A stretch of DNA of 28,681 nt, taken from Deltaproteobacteria bacterium (lineage in GTDB: Bacteria; Bdellovibrionota; JACOXK01). The stretch covers positions 1 to 28,681 of the forward strand of contig JACPKQ010000019.1 of the NCBI GenBank assembly GCA_016186995.1, written 5' to 3'. Positions within the stretch are counted from its first letter, which is position 1. Each line of letters starts with the position of its first letter. Of the stretch, positions 1 through 7,922 are shown piece after piece. The notes beneath the pieces were generated by a model, which saw only the letters and a list, made by a program, of their open reading frames with translations, made no database searches and was not told where the DNA came from. The position numbers were made by a program, and so were the translations under genes.

Positions 1-42
1 ATTGCGATGATTTGAAAACGACGCGGCAATCCAAACCCGCTC

Positions 43-122
43 GTCATTGCGAGTGCAACGAAGCAATCCCATCGCGGTAGCGATGAGATCACCACGGGTT
101 CTTTCAGAACCCTCGTGATGAC
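43..122 (+). repeat. 80-nt palindromic repeat, intergenic copy
   Basis: The element starts GTCATTGCGAG and ends CTCGTGATGAC, so its ends are inverted. It has an inner hairpin, CATCGC-ggta-GCGATG. A second copy of exactly the same length lies inside carA at 21554-21633 in the opposite genomic orientation. The inner stem differs between the two copies but stays paired in each (CATCAC/GTGATG in carA). It is non-coding here. Confidence 0.85.
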
Positions 123-130
123 AAACAAAA

Positions 131-166
131 CGAGATCACCACGGTCGTTGCACTCCCTCGTGATGA
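131..166 (+). repeat. Partial copy of the 80-nt palindromic repeat
   Basis: This stretch (GAGATCACCACGGTCG to CTCGTGATGAC) repeats the right half of the element at 43-122. Its middle is closer to the carA copy, sharing GTCGTTGC. It looks like a truncated or recombined copy. Confidence 0.7.
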
Positions 167-176
167 CAGAGGGTCC

Positions 177-262
177 GACGTATCCATGAGAGAATTGGGG
201 TGCTGTTTTTTGCGCACGTTTAGGAGCAAAAAATATGCCCCCAATTCAGAACCAAGGTTGTA
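177..262 (+). repeat. 86-bp hairpin element, left copy
   Basis: The hairpin core is 193-246. Arms AATTGGGG (193-200) and CCCCAATT (239-246) pair, and TTTTTTGC (206-213) pairs with GCAAAAAA (226-233) around a short loop. An almost identical copy lies in inverted orientation at 4336-4421, on the far side of the polysaccharide gene pair. Outer-stem differences between copies are compensatory. An open reading frame runs through this repeat into the downstream gene, but that N-terminal part is repeat-derived and is not included in the gene call. Confidence 0.85.
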
Positions 263-272
263 TTCTGAATAC

Positions 273-300
273 TGGATCCCTGCCTGCGCAGGGATGACAG
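273..300 (+). repeat. Short palindromic repeat (GGATCCC...GGGATGACAG type)
   Basis: ATCCCTGC pairs with GCAGGGAT (276-295), and the element ends in the ATGACAG tail shared by the other short palindromes in this window, including those inside coding genes. Further ATGACA fragments follow up to about 340. Apart from repeats I see nothing in 1-380. Confidence 0.7.
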
Positions 301-380
301 AAGGAATCGCAGGAATGACAGAAGGGCTTGTGATGACAAAGAACCTTGAGAATTTGTCCTTAAAAACCGATAAGAAATGC

Positions 381-2795
381 GTGAAAAAACACTTTATATT
401 ATTATTTTTTATAATTATTTCAATAAGTTATAAAGCCTATCCAGCTTCAGAGGTTTATTGTGACCTTAAAGTTCAGAAGAAGTTTTTACAATCAACCGTT
501 TACGAAATTTCTTTTAAGGTTCCGAAAGCGAGCGAGTGCATTACAAAGCTTCCTTTAAACACAGGAAAAGAGTTTGATCTTTCCCAATCAGTGGGCATGT
601 CTTTTGAGATTAAAGGAGAAAAAGATGTTCAAGAGTTTATTGTGGGTTTGGAGGCAGAAGGCCCCACTCGATATTTAAGCAATATTATTGAGTATCTTCC
701 TTTAAGTGTTATCGATCAATGGAAACAAACAGGTCTTTTAACACAAGAAATGAAAAATAAAGGTCTGGATCTTAAAAAAATAAAATACTTAGTGCTTAAA
801 TTTCATAAAGCAGGCAAAGGCACTCTTTATTTTAAAAATTTTAAAAAAATTCCTCTACTTCACAATACCACCCGATTTGAAACAGTTCTTTTTCCTCTTT
901 ATGAATACGGTCTTCAGAATAAAAATGAAATTGGTATTATTTCTGCTGGATTTTATGGAGATGCAGGGTGGAAGATTGGAAATGTTTATAAAAAAGAGAA
1001 CAAAGTTGAGTTTTCTAAGATCGATCTTAAATCAGAAAAACCAAAAACAGATAAAAATTATTTTGTGGTTTCTGATTTTAATCAAGGAAATCAAAACTAT
1101 TTAGGAGGGTTTTTTAATGAGTTTTTTGCTCGCCCTTCTTACTCGAGAGTTACAGTGACAGATACAGAAAAAAGGGGTGAGGGAAAATCTTTGTATATTG
1201 AATATGATCAAAAACTCATTGGTTTTAGCGGTGCTTGGATTCATCTTTTTAATTTTAAAAAGCCACCGGAAGAGCGTACTTATTTTAATGCGGAAGATTT
1301 TAAATATTTAAGTTTTTGGGTTAAGGGGAGAGAAGGTGGGGAAGATATTTTTGTTCAATTAGCTGATGCACGGTGGGAACACAAAGAAGATTCAGTGATT
1401 GTAGGAAGGGTTAAAGATTTTCTTCCAAAAGGAATTACAAAAGAATGGCAACAAGTTCTTTTACCGCTTAATCAAACTCAACTGGGGGTTCTTGATATAC
1501 AAAAACTAGCAGGACTGATTTTTAATTTTCGCTTTCCGGGAAAAGGGCTTATTTACATTGATGATGTTGCTTTTCTTAAGAATAAAGAGGCACAAGTGCC
1601 TCCCACCCACCACTTTCAGAAAATTGAAAAGAAAAAAATACGAAATGCAATGTGGATCTGGGATACGATGAAGCAACTTGAAAACTCAGAAGAACAAAAA
1701 AAACTTTTAGAGTTCTCTAAACGCAACAATATTCATATTATTTTTTGGCAGCTTCAATATGATATTTTTAAGAATAATGAGACATACTCTATAAAATTAA
1801 AAAAAGAAGAAGAGCTTCGAAAGTTTATTGCTTTAGCTACTCAAGAAGGTATTTCTATTGAGGCTTTGGATGGTTTTAGTCGTTTTGCACTTAAACCGTG
1901 GCATCCGCTTGTACTTGAAGAAATAAGAGAAATTCTTGCTTATAATAATCGTGTAAAAAAAGAAGAACGTTTTTCAGGTATTCATCATGATAATGAACCT
2001 TATTTGATACCTACTTTTTGGGGGCGTGTAAACGAGCAAGCCATGCGTGAGTATTTAGAGTTGTGTGAGGCTTCTCAAAAACTTGTAAAAGAATCTGGGC
2101 AAAATATAGAGTATGGGGTGGATATTCCTTTTTGGTATGAAGAAAGAAATTTTGATTTTAAAGTGCCTGTTGAAATGAGATGGAAAGGGGTTAAAAAACC
2201 AGCGAGCTTTCATATCATTGATACTGTCGATAATGTAGGGATTATGGATTATCGTACCAAAGCCTATGGGGCTGACGGTACGATAATCCATGGTATTGAT
2301 GAAATGGAGTATGCAGAAAAGGTTCATAAATCGATCTATATTGGGTTAGAAACCTTTTATCTTCCAGATGAAAACTTTGCTGTTTTTGATTTCAAGAAAA
2401 AACTTATATTAAGAAAAGAAGGTGTTTCAAAAAATGGAGAGTCGCTTCCACACAATGGAGCTGATGAAGGTTATAAAATTTTAAGAGATAAATATTATCT
2501 TATTTTAGATCAATTTGAGGGTTTGGGCATTCTTTACATTAGAAGACTTCAAGAAAATGAGAAGTTTAAAGACATGTTAAACGATATTGTGGCTCTTTAC
2601 CCACAGCATCACATGATCCCCTCTCATATAGCCGTGGTTGTGCCGGGTAATAAACTTTCTTTTTATGGAATGAAAAAAGATTATTTTTTAGAAATTGTTG
2701 ATAAGAATCATGAGTTTTTTAGCCCCTATAAAAGCTTTCGAGGTTTTGCTTTTCACTTTTATGAAACCTTGAAAGAGCTTTTGGAGTCTCAATGA
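381..2795 (+). CDS. Exported glycoside-hydrolase-like protein with carbohydrate-binding-like region
   Basis: The predicted product has 804 residues. I chose the GTG at 381 because the upstream frame is translated repeat, and because a signal peptide starts here: VKKH, a hydrophobic stretch, then YPAS. The ATG at 333 is an alternative. Residues of roughly 30-200 and 230-430 look like beta-rich domains; the second resembles galactose-binding carbohydrate modules (inference). The C-terminal half (about 440-800) looks like a TIM-barrel hydrolase. It carries DNEP with Glu539 and, 118 residues later, GLET with Glu657. This matches the acid/base (NEP) and nucleophile spacing of clan GH-A glycosidases. 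The stop overlaps the start of the next gene as ATGA, so the pair is translationally coupled. A periplasmic polysaccharide-processing role is inferred from the partner synthase; the substrate is unknown. Family-level assignment is uncertain. Confidence 0.6.
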   Translation: MKKHFILLFFIIISISYKAYPASEVYCDLKVQKKFLQSTVYEISFKVPKASECITKLPLNTGKEFDLSQSVGMSFEIKGEKDVQEFIVGLEAEGPTRYLSNIIEYLPLSVIDQWKQTGLLTQEMKNKGLDLKKIKYLVLKFHKAGKGTLYFKNFKKIPLLHNTTRFETVLFPLYEYGLQNKNEIGIISAGFYGDAGWKIGNVYKKENKVEFSKIDLKSEKPKTDKNYFVVSDFNQGNQNYLGGFFNEFFARPSYSRVTVTDTEKRGEGKSLYIEYDQKLIGFSGAWIHLFNFKKPPEERTYFNAEDFKYLSFWVKGREGGEDIFVQLADARWEHKEDSVIVGRVKDFLPKGITKEWQQVLLPLNQTQLGVLDIQKLAGLIFNFRFPGKGLIYIDDVAFLKNKEAQVPPTHHFQKIEKKKIRNAMWIWDTMKQLENSEEQKKLLEFSKRNNIHIIFWQLQYDIFKNNETYSIKLKKEEELRKFIALATQEGISIEALDGFSRFALKPWHPLVLEEIREILAYNNRVKKEERFSGIHHDNEPYLIPTFWGRVNEQAMREYLELCEASQKLVKESGQNIEYGVDIPFWYEERNFDFKVPVEMRWKGVKKPASFHIIDTVDNVGIMDYRTKAYGADGTIIHGIDEMEYAEKVHKSIYIGLETFYLPDENFAVFDFKKKLILRKEGVSKNGESLPHNGADEGYKILRDKYYLILDQFEGLGILYIRRLQENEKFKDMLNDIVALYPQHHMIPSHIAVVVPGNKLSFYGMKKDYFLEIVDKNHEFFSPYKSFRGFAFHFYETLKELLESQ

Positions 2796-4276
2796 TAGAA
2801 GAAATTATTAAGATATTTTTTATTTTTTATTTTATTTCTTACAATACGATTAACCTTATACTTATTATTATTGCTTTTTATGAAGTTAAGTTTGGTTTTT
2901 ATCATTCTCTCATACATGAGTTTGGTGCTAACATCATTAATCCTGTTCAACATGGTGTTTCAATCTTAGTACCAGCTTACAATGAAGAAAAAAATATCGT
3001 TGAAAGTATTCATTCTCTTTTAAGACTCGATTATCCACAACTTGAAATTATCATTATAAACGATGGTTCTACTGATGGAACACTGCGACGCGTTAAAAGA
3101 CATTTTGGATTTGAAAAATCAGATATAGTTCCCAAAACTCATCTGGGCACTGCCAAAGTGTTGGGGGTGTATGCGCTTAAAGAAAAAACCCTGAATCATT
3201 TTCAAAGAATTCTTCTCCTTGATAAGGAAAATGGTGGTAAGGCAGATGCTCTTAATGTGGGGATTAACTATGCAAGTCTTCCTTACGTGTGCAGTATGGA
3301 TGCTGATTCTATTATGGAAAAAGATTCCATTTCAAAGCTTATGAGAATGTTTTCCGTCAAAAAACGTCCTGTCATTGCTATTGGAGGTCAAGTTGGAATT
3401 GTAAATGGTTGTAAACTTAAAGAGGGCGAAATTGTTCGCTATGAACTTCCTCAAAAGGTCATTACTCAAATTCAACTTACTGAATATTTAAGATCTTTTG
3501 TGGCAGGCCGAACAGCCTTAGCTAATTTAAATTCACTTCTTATTTTGTCCGGTGTTTTTTCCATTTTCGAAAAAGAGGCTGTGATTAAAATAGGTGGGTA
3601 TCTTACTAAATTTATGGATCTTGATATCGCAAAAAAATATGTTGGGAAGCCACAAAGTACTGTGTGTGAAGATATGGAAATTATTGTGCGCCTTCATCGT
3701 TACATTCAGGAAGAAAAGATTAATGGAGAAATTAGTTTTTACCCTAATCCTATTGCATGGACAGAAGCCCCGGAGAGATGGACTGATTTAGGTAAACAAA
3801 GAGATAGGTGGTATCGAGGGCTTGCAGAGTCCCTTATGATTCATAAAAGAATGCTCTTAAACCCTGGGTACAGGCAAATAGGTCTTTTTGCGATGCCCTA
3901 TCAGTTCTTTTTTGAATTTTTAGGGCCCCTTATTGAGTTTTTAGGATATGTCTGTTTACCAGTTGTTTTCTTTTTTGGAAGTGATTTTTTAGTTTACCTA
4001 AAGTGGTTTTTAGCGGCCTCTATACTTTATGGGGTATTCATCTCTTGTTTTTCTGTTATTTTCGGGATTTTTTTAGAAGAAGAAAATACAAAATATTCTC
4101 AAAAAGAACATTTTCTTATAGAAAACGAGTTTAGAAAAGTTTTAAGAATTCTTCTTTTAGCTATGGCTTCTAATATTTTTTATCGTCAATTTATTCTTTT
4201 ATGGCAGATCCGAGGTTTCTATGGGTTTTTGAGAAAAAAAGAATCGTGGGAAAAGATGGAACGACGCGGCTTATAA
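2792..4276 (+). CDS. Processive family-2 membrane glycosyltransferase (PgaC/BcsA-like)
   Basis: The product has 494 residues. An N-terminal membrane segment is followed by a GT-A catalytic domain. It shows the nucleotide-sugar motif NDGSTDG (Asp91), the metal-binding DAD-type MDAD (170-172), the CED acceptor-site motif, and QRDRW, the QxxRW signature of processive beta-glycosyltransferases. Several C-terminal membrane segments follow, as in poly-N-acetylglucosamine and cellulose synthases that couple polymerisation to export. It starts within the stop of the upstream hydrolase-like gene (ATGA overlap). The most likely role is synthesis of an exopolysaccharide at the inner membrane, with the upstream exported protein acting on or binding the polymer. 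No PilZ domain and no co-encoded outer-membrane porin are present in the window. The exact polymer cannot be read from the sequence. Confidence 0.8.
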   Translation: MIEEIIKIFFIFYFISYNTINLILIIIAFYEVKFGFYHSLIHEFGANIINPVQHGVSILVPAYNEEKNIVESIHSLLRLDYPQLEIIIINDGSTDGTLRRVKRHFGFEKSDIVPKTHLGTAKVLGVYALKEKTLNHFQRILLLDKENGGKADALNVGINYASLPYVCSMDADSIMEKDSISKLMRMFSVKKRPVIAIGGQVGIVNGCKLKEGEIVRYELPQKVITQIQLTEYLRSFVAGRTALANLNSLLILSGVFSIFEKEAVIKIGGYLTKFMDLDIAKKYVGKPQSTVCEDMEIIVRLHRYIQEEKINGEISFYPNPIAWTEAPERWTDLGKQRDRWYRGLAESLMIHKRMLLNPGYRQIGLFAMPYQFFFEFLGPLIEFLGYVCLPVVFFFGSDFLVYLKWFLAASILYGVFISCFSVIFGIFLEEENTKYSQKEHFLIENEFRKVLRILLLAMASNIFYRQFILLWQIRGFYGFLRKKESWEKMERRGL

Positions 4277-4301
4277 GTTCGTGTTCAAAAAGTACCCTGT
4301 C

Positions 4302-4328
4302 ATCCCCGTGAAGACGGGGAGGATCCAT
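4302..4328 (+). repeat. Short palindromic repeat
   Basis: CCCCGT-gaag-ACGGGG stem, with GTCATC on the left and GGATCC on the right. It belongs to the same family as the short palindromes elsewhere in the window and lies 26 bases after the glycosyltransferase stop. It could terminate transcription weakly, but no T-run follows on the plus strand. Confidence 0.6.
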
Positions 4329-4335
4329 CTTTTTC

Positions 4336-4421
4336 TACAACCTTGCTTCTGAATTAGGGGCATATTTTTTGCTCCTAAACGTGCGCAAAAAACAGCGCCC
4401 TAATTCTCTCATGGATACGTC
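4336..4421 (-). repeat. 86-bp hairpin element, right inverted copy
   Basis: This is the reverse complement of 177-262 with only a few differences. The hairpin core is 4352-4405, with arms beginning AATTAGGG and ending CCCTAATT. The fifth stem pair is A-T here and G-C in the left copy, so pairing is preserved. The two copies flank the polysaccharide gene pair. Confidence 0.85.
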
Positions 4422-4460
4422 AGATTCTCCTCTTCAAAACATACTAGGTAACTTTATTAT

Positions 4461-4523
4461 GTCACCCTGAGTGAAACGAAGGGTATAATACGAATTATAT
4501 TCTTCGCATACGCTCAGAATGAC
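4461..4523 (+). repeat. Interspersed palindromic repeat (CACCCTGAG...CTCAGAATGAC)
   Basis: The ends GTCACCCTGAG and CTCAGAATGAC are imperfect inverted repeats, with inner CGAAGGGT and ATTCTTCG arms. It is non-coding. It resembles repeats common in several bacterial lineages, but is seen once in this window. Confidence 0.6.
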
Positions 4524-4544
4524 AAAGAATTCGAATTTATGCGA

Positions 4545-4704
4545 AAAAATAGTTACTATCTGGAGCGGAAGTTAAGCGCAGCACACGGTTTGTAATTAAG
4601 ATAAATATTGAATCCCGGACAGTGCTTTAGCACTTACGGGATAACGAAGAATTCATGTGGGACAACTACAGCGAGCCATGAAGCGAAAGATAGTAACTAT
4701 TTTT
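4545..4704. mobile_element. 160-bp MITE-like element
   Basis: Perfect 16-bp terminal inverted repeats bound it: AAAAATAGTTACTATC at 4545-4560, and its exact reverse complement at 4689-4704. It contains no gene. Inside is a hairpin at 4612-4642 with stems ATCCCG/CGGGAT and AGTGCT/AGCACT, resembling the short palindrome inserted in carB at 18063-18104. I see no obvious target-site duplication. Its size and structure fit a miniature inverted-repeat element mobilised in trans, but no transposase is present in the window. Confidence 0.6.
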
Positions 4705-4705
4705 A

Positions 4706-4763
4706 AGAACCAAGGTTGTAAAAAAAGAAATACTGGATCCCAGGCCGCAGCATGGGATGACAG
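4706..4763 (+). repeat. Composite repeat remnant
   Basis: AGAACCAAGGTTGTA (4706-4720) repeats the right end of the 86-bp element (248-262). It is followed by a TACTGGATCCC...GGGATGACAG palindrome (4731-4763), in the same order as at 177-300. This suggests that the two modules travel or duplicate together. Confidence 0.65.
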
Positions 4764-4803
4764 AGAGGATCGCGGGGGTGACAAAGAAAGTTCGACCCAT
4801 TTC

Positions 4804-4833
4804 TTGACTAAGATGAATTCTACTGAGTATTAA
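4804..4833 (+). promoter_or_regulatory. Candidate sigma-70 promoter for the Rieske gene
   Basis: TTGACT (4804-4809) and TATTAA (4828-4833) are separated by 18 bases. They lie 25 bases before the start codon, with a GGAGGA ribosome-binding site at 4845-4850. The match to consensus is by eye only. Confidence 0.45.
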
Positions 4834-4858
4834 CTACAATTTATGGAGGAAAAGCAAG

Positions 4859-5164
4859 ATGTCTGAGTATAAAATAGTTGCTAAAGTAGAAGATTTAAAG
4901 TCGGGTGAAGGAAAATCTGTTGAAGTGAATGGTGAGAACATCGCTCTTTTTAAAATTGGTGAAGAGTTTTTTGCCGTTGGCAATACATGCCCACACCGAG
5001 GTGGTCCTTTGGGAGAGGGTTATTTAAATAGTGATGTTGTGTCTTGCCCCTGGCATGGGTGGCAATTTAATGTCAAAACAGGTGAGGCTGTGAGTGGCCC
5101 TGCAAAAATTAAAACCTATCCCGTTAAAGTTGAAGGAGATGAGGTTAAGATTTTGATCGGTTAA
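4859..5164 (+). CDS. Rieske [2Fe-2S] ferredoxin, small soluble
   Basis: The product has 101 residues and shows both Rieske motifs: CPHRGGPL (Cys-x-His) and CPWHGWQF (Cys-x-x-His), which ligate a [2Fe-2S] cluster through two Cys and two His. There is no signal peptide or membrane anchor, so this is a cytosolic electron carrier of the NirD/dioxygenase-ferredoxin type rather than a bc1-complex Rieske protein. A strong GGAGGA site precedes the ATG. The stop is immediately adjacent to the end of the convergent Fe-S oxidoreductase. The redox partner is not identified; proximity to that oxidoreductase is suggestive, but the genes are on opposite strands. Confidence 0.9.
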   Translation: MSEYKIVAKVEDLKSGEGKSVEVNGENIALFKIGEEFFAVGNTCPHRGGPLGEGYLNSDVVSCPWHGWQFNVKTGEAVSGPAKIKTYPVKVEGDEVKILIG

Positions 5165-7192
5165 TTAAGAGATGACTGAATCTAGAATTTCAGCAACATC
5201 TTGATTTTTGATAGAGTTTTGGGCGTCTTTCACTTTTGTGGCATCTTCAAACATCGTCATACAATAAGGGCACCCCATAACAACTTTTTGAGATTTGGTT
5301 TCTAAAGCCTCTTCAAGGCGTTCAACGTTAACTCGTTTATGCCCTCGTGATTCTTCAACCCACATGCGTCCGCCACCGGCTCCGCAACAGAAACCGTTTT
5401 CTTTGTTTCGAGGCATTTCTTTAAGTTTAATTCCTGGGATGCTTTTTAAAATTTCACGAGATGATTCAAATTCTCTATTATGACGTCCTAAATAACATGA
5501 ATCATGAAATGTAATTTGTTCGTAAAGTTCTTTATCAATTTTTAATTTTTCTTTTTTAAGGAGTTCTTTTAAAAAGGTTGTGTGATGAACCACTTCATAA
5601 TTTCCACCAAATTCAGGATACTCATTTTTAAAAGTGTTAAAACAATGTGGACATTGGGTAAGAATTTTTTTGATATTATATTTTTTAAAAGTTTCTACGT
5701 TTTCTTGAATTTGAGTTTGAGCAAGGTATTCATTACCTAAACGTCTTGAAGGGTCTCCTGTGCACTTTTCCTCTGCTGCCAAAATAGCAAATTTAACCTC
5801 TGCTTTATTAAGAAGCCTTGCAAAAGCACGACTTGTTTTCTGATTTCGCTCATCGTAAGAGCCTGAACATCCAACAAAATAAAGATATTCTATGTTTTTT
5901 CTTGCTTCCTCTGAAAGTGCAGCGAACACAGGCACTTGAAAAGTTAAGCCTTCTTTCCACTTACCTCTTTCTTCCCGTGAAAAACCCCATGGGTTTGAAT
6001 AGTTTTCCATTTTTGTGAAGAAATCTTGCATTCCCGGTTCCATTTTCCCTTCCATAAGAACCAAATAACGGCGCATATCAATAATTTTAGGAATATGTTC
6101 AATAAAAACAGGACAAGCTTCCATGCATGCCCCACACGTTGTACAATCCCAAATAGCATTTTCTGAAATAGCTTCAATTAAATTTTGAGAAGGTTTTTCT
6201 TCTCCTTTTAAAAGACGTTTCCCTTCGTGGTAAAGATGATGTCTTAAATCAGCAATCAAAGATTTTGGTTTGAGATCTTTACCTGTATTAAAGGTAGGGC
6301 AATAAACATTACACCTTCCACATTCGGTACAAGCATAGGTATCTAAAAGATTTTTCCACGAGAATTGTTCAACCTTTCCAACCCCAAAGTTTTCTTGGGC
6401 CTCATCTTCTAAATTTATTTTTTGAATCTTTCCCGTGGGTTCAAGTGTGTGAAAAAACACATTAGGCAATGCCAACATAATATGAAGATGTTTTGAAAAT
6501 GGAAGATAGTTTAAAAAACCTAAAATAAGAACAACATGCCCCCACCAAAAAAACTCATAACCTGTTATAAAATAAGAGGTTTTAATATTAAAATTAAAAA
6601 TAAGATGCTCTGCTATCCAATTGGCAACGGGCATTGAGTAGTGAAGGGATTCGTTCATTCCTGCGGCGTGTGCTATTTTAAAACCATTCATAAAAAGGTT
6701 TGTTGTAACAACCCCTAAAATCATACCCAAAACTAGAAGGGCATCTCGTTTTGCTGAAAGGGGGTTATCTTCCATTCTTTTAGGTTTAAGAACAAGCCTT
6801 CTAAAAAAAGCACAGGAAATAGCGCAAAAAACTGCAAAAGAAAGAATATCTTCGCCGGTTTTAAGGAACTTAAATAAAGATTCTGGTAAAAACTCTAAAG
6901 AAAAACTTGGGAAAATACCTGAAATCAAAATTTCAATGGTTCCTACTGTAATAAAAATAAAACCCCAAAAAATGAAAAAGTGCATGGTTCCTGCTACTTT
7001 TTCATTAAGAAGTCTTTTTTGGCCAAAAACGTTGATAAGAACTTTAAGAAGTCTTTGTGGAATGTGATCCCATCTTTTTTCGGGTTGGCCTTTGAGAACC
7101 CACCTTATAAGGCGAGACATAAAAAAACAAAAACTTGTAAAAGAGCCTAAGACAAGCACAATCATGATGATGGATTTTAAAGACATGAACAA
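5165..7192 (-). CDS. Membrane-bound heterodisulfide-reductase-like Fe-S oxidoreductase (FadF/GlpC-HdrD type)
   Basis: The product has 675 residues. The N-terminal 250 or so contain several membrane helices with scattered His residues, like the heme b-binding NarI/DsrM-type domain. Two CxxCxxCxxxC 4Fe-4S motifs follow, CTECGRCNVYCP (about 288-299) and CTTCGACMEACP (about 350-361). Then come two cysteine-rich CCG-type domains. The first is altered (VGCSGS, then EKCTGD); the second is canonical (DSCYLG and FCCGAGGG). This architecture is known from proteins that pass electrons between the quinone pool and flavoprotein dehydrogenases, such as acyl-CoA dehydrogenase/ETF systems. The substrate partner is not encoded nearby. 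A phosphoribosyltransferase gene lies 6 bases upstream on the same strand, so the two are probably co-transcribed. Confidence 0.8.
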   Translation of the reverse strand: MFMSLKSIIMIVLVLGSFTSFCFFMSRLIRWVLKGQPEKRWDHIPQRLLKVLINVFGQKRLLNEKVAGTMHFFIFWGFIFITVGTIEILISGIFPSFSLEFLPESLFKFLKTGEDILSFAVFCAISCAFFRRLVLKPKRMEDNPLSAKRDALLVLGMILGVVTTNLFMNGFKIAHAAGMNESLHYSMPVANWIAEHLIFNFNIKTSYFITGYEFFWWGHVVLILGFLNYLPFSKHLHIMLALPNVFFHTLEPTGKIQKINLEDEAQENFGVGKVEQFSWKNLLDTYACTECGRCNVYCPTFNTGKDLKPKSLIADLRHHLYHEGKRLLKGEEKPSQNLIEAISENAIWDCTTCGACMEACPVFIEHIPKIIDMRRYLVLMEGKMEPGMQDFFTKMENYSNPWGFSREERGKWKEGLTFQVPVFAALSEEARKNIEYLYFVGCSGSYDERNQKTSRAFARLLNKAEVKFAILAAEEKCTGDPSRRLGNEYLAQTQIQENVETFKKYNIKKILTQCPHCFNTFKNEYPEFGGNYEVVHHTTFLKELLKKEKLKIDKELYEQITFHDSCYLGRHNREFESSREILKSIPGIKLKEMPRNKENGFCCGAGGGRMWVEESRGHKRVNVERLEEALETKSQKVVMGCPYCMTMFEDATKVKDAQNSIKNQDVAEILDSVIS

Positions 7193-7198
7193 AAGTTA

Positions 7199-7831
7199 TC
7201 ACAGTGAATGAAGCAATTCAACGACCTCTTCGTCTGTTGTTTGATTAAAAAAAGTATAAAAAGTACTGACAGCTCCGAAATAAGAAGGGGCTTCAAGACA
7301 AACAACTTCATCTGCTTCATGACTTATTTTCTCAACACTTTCAAGGGCACCAACAGGAACTGCTACAATTATTTTTTTTGCTTGTTTTTTTTTGGCTGAG
7401 TGAATGGCAGCCATCATGGAGGCACCTGTTGCAAGACCATCATCTACAAGAATGGCAGTTTTATTTTTAAGTGAAAGAAGTTTTTTGTTTTTACAAAATT
7501 TTTTAATAGTAAGTTTTGCTTTTTTCTGTTCTTTTTCTTTCTCTTGATTTAAATACTCTTTTGAAACTCCAAGATCTTTACAAACATCTTCATTGATAAA
7601 AGCATTTCCTTCTTCATCTACAGCACCTATGGCTAATTCGGGGTTATAAGGCGCCCCCATTTTTTTAGTAATAATAACGCCTAAAGGTAAATGAAGCTCT
7701 TTTGCAATTTCATAAGCAACCACAATACCCCCTCGGGGAATTCCTAAAACAATAGTGTCTTTATTTTTCTTATAGGATTTAAGCTTTTCAGAAAGCCTTA
7801 AACCTGCATCTTTTCTATCATGAAAAAGCAT
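7199..7831 (-). CDS. Phosphoribosyltransferase-family protein
   Basis: The product has 210 residues with a type I phosphoribosyltransferase fold. The PRPP-binding loop reads ILVDDGLATGASM, and the N-terminus has the LGIPRGG segment typical of the free-standing family often annotated as putative phosphoribosyltransferases. The true substrate of this family is generally unknown. A lysine-rich stretch (about 95-120) interrupts the middle. Its stop is 6 bases before the Fe-S oxidoreductase start. The upstream gene mrp is divergent, so this is probably the first gene of a two-gene transcript. Confidence 0.8.
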   Translation of the reverse strand: MLFHDRKDAGLRLSEKLKSYKKNKDTIVLGIPRGGIVVAYEIAKELHLPLGVIITKKMGAPYNPELAIGAVDEEGNAFINEDVCKDLGVSKEYLNQEKEKEQKKAKLTIKKFCKNKKLLSLKNKTAILVDDGLATGASMMAAIHSAKKKQAKKIIVAVPVGALESVEKISHEADEVVCLEAPSYFGAVSTFYTFFNQTTDEEVVELLHSL

Positions 7832-7922
7832 GAGTTTATTATAGCCTATATTGTTTTGTGTGACATTGATTTTTCAGTCTTTTCTGATAGAAATCATGTG
7901 CTGGGATCTAGGAAGTGTGAAT

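Noticed and set aside
186-380. N-terminal extension of the first gene back to an ATG at 186
   Set aside because: The 65 extra residues are translated from the 86-bp hairpin element and ATGACAG palindromes. A proper signal peptide begins at 381.
4277-4858. Possible small genes or a CRISPR array in the repeat cluster
   Set aside because: The repeats are different palindrome families with no regular spacing, and no open frame with a start signal is present.
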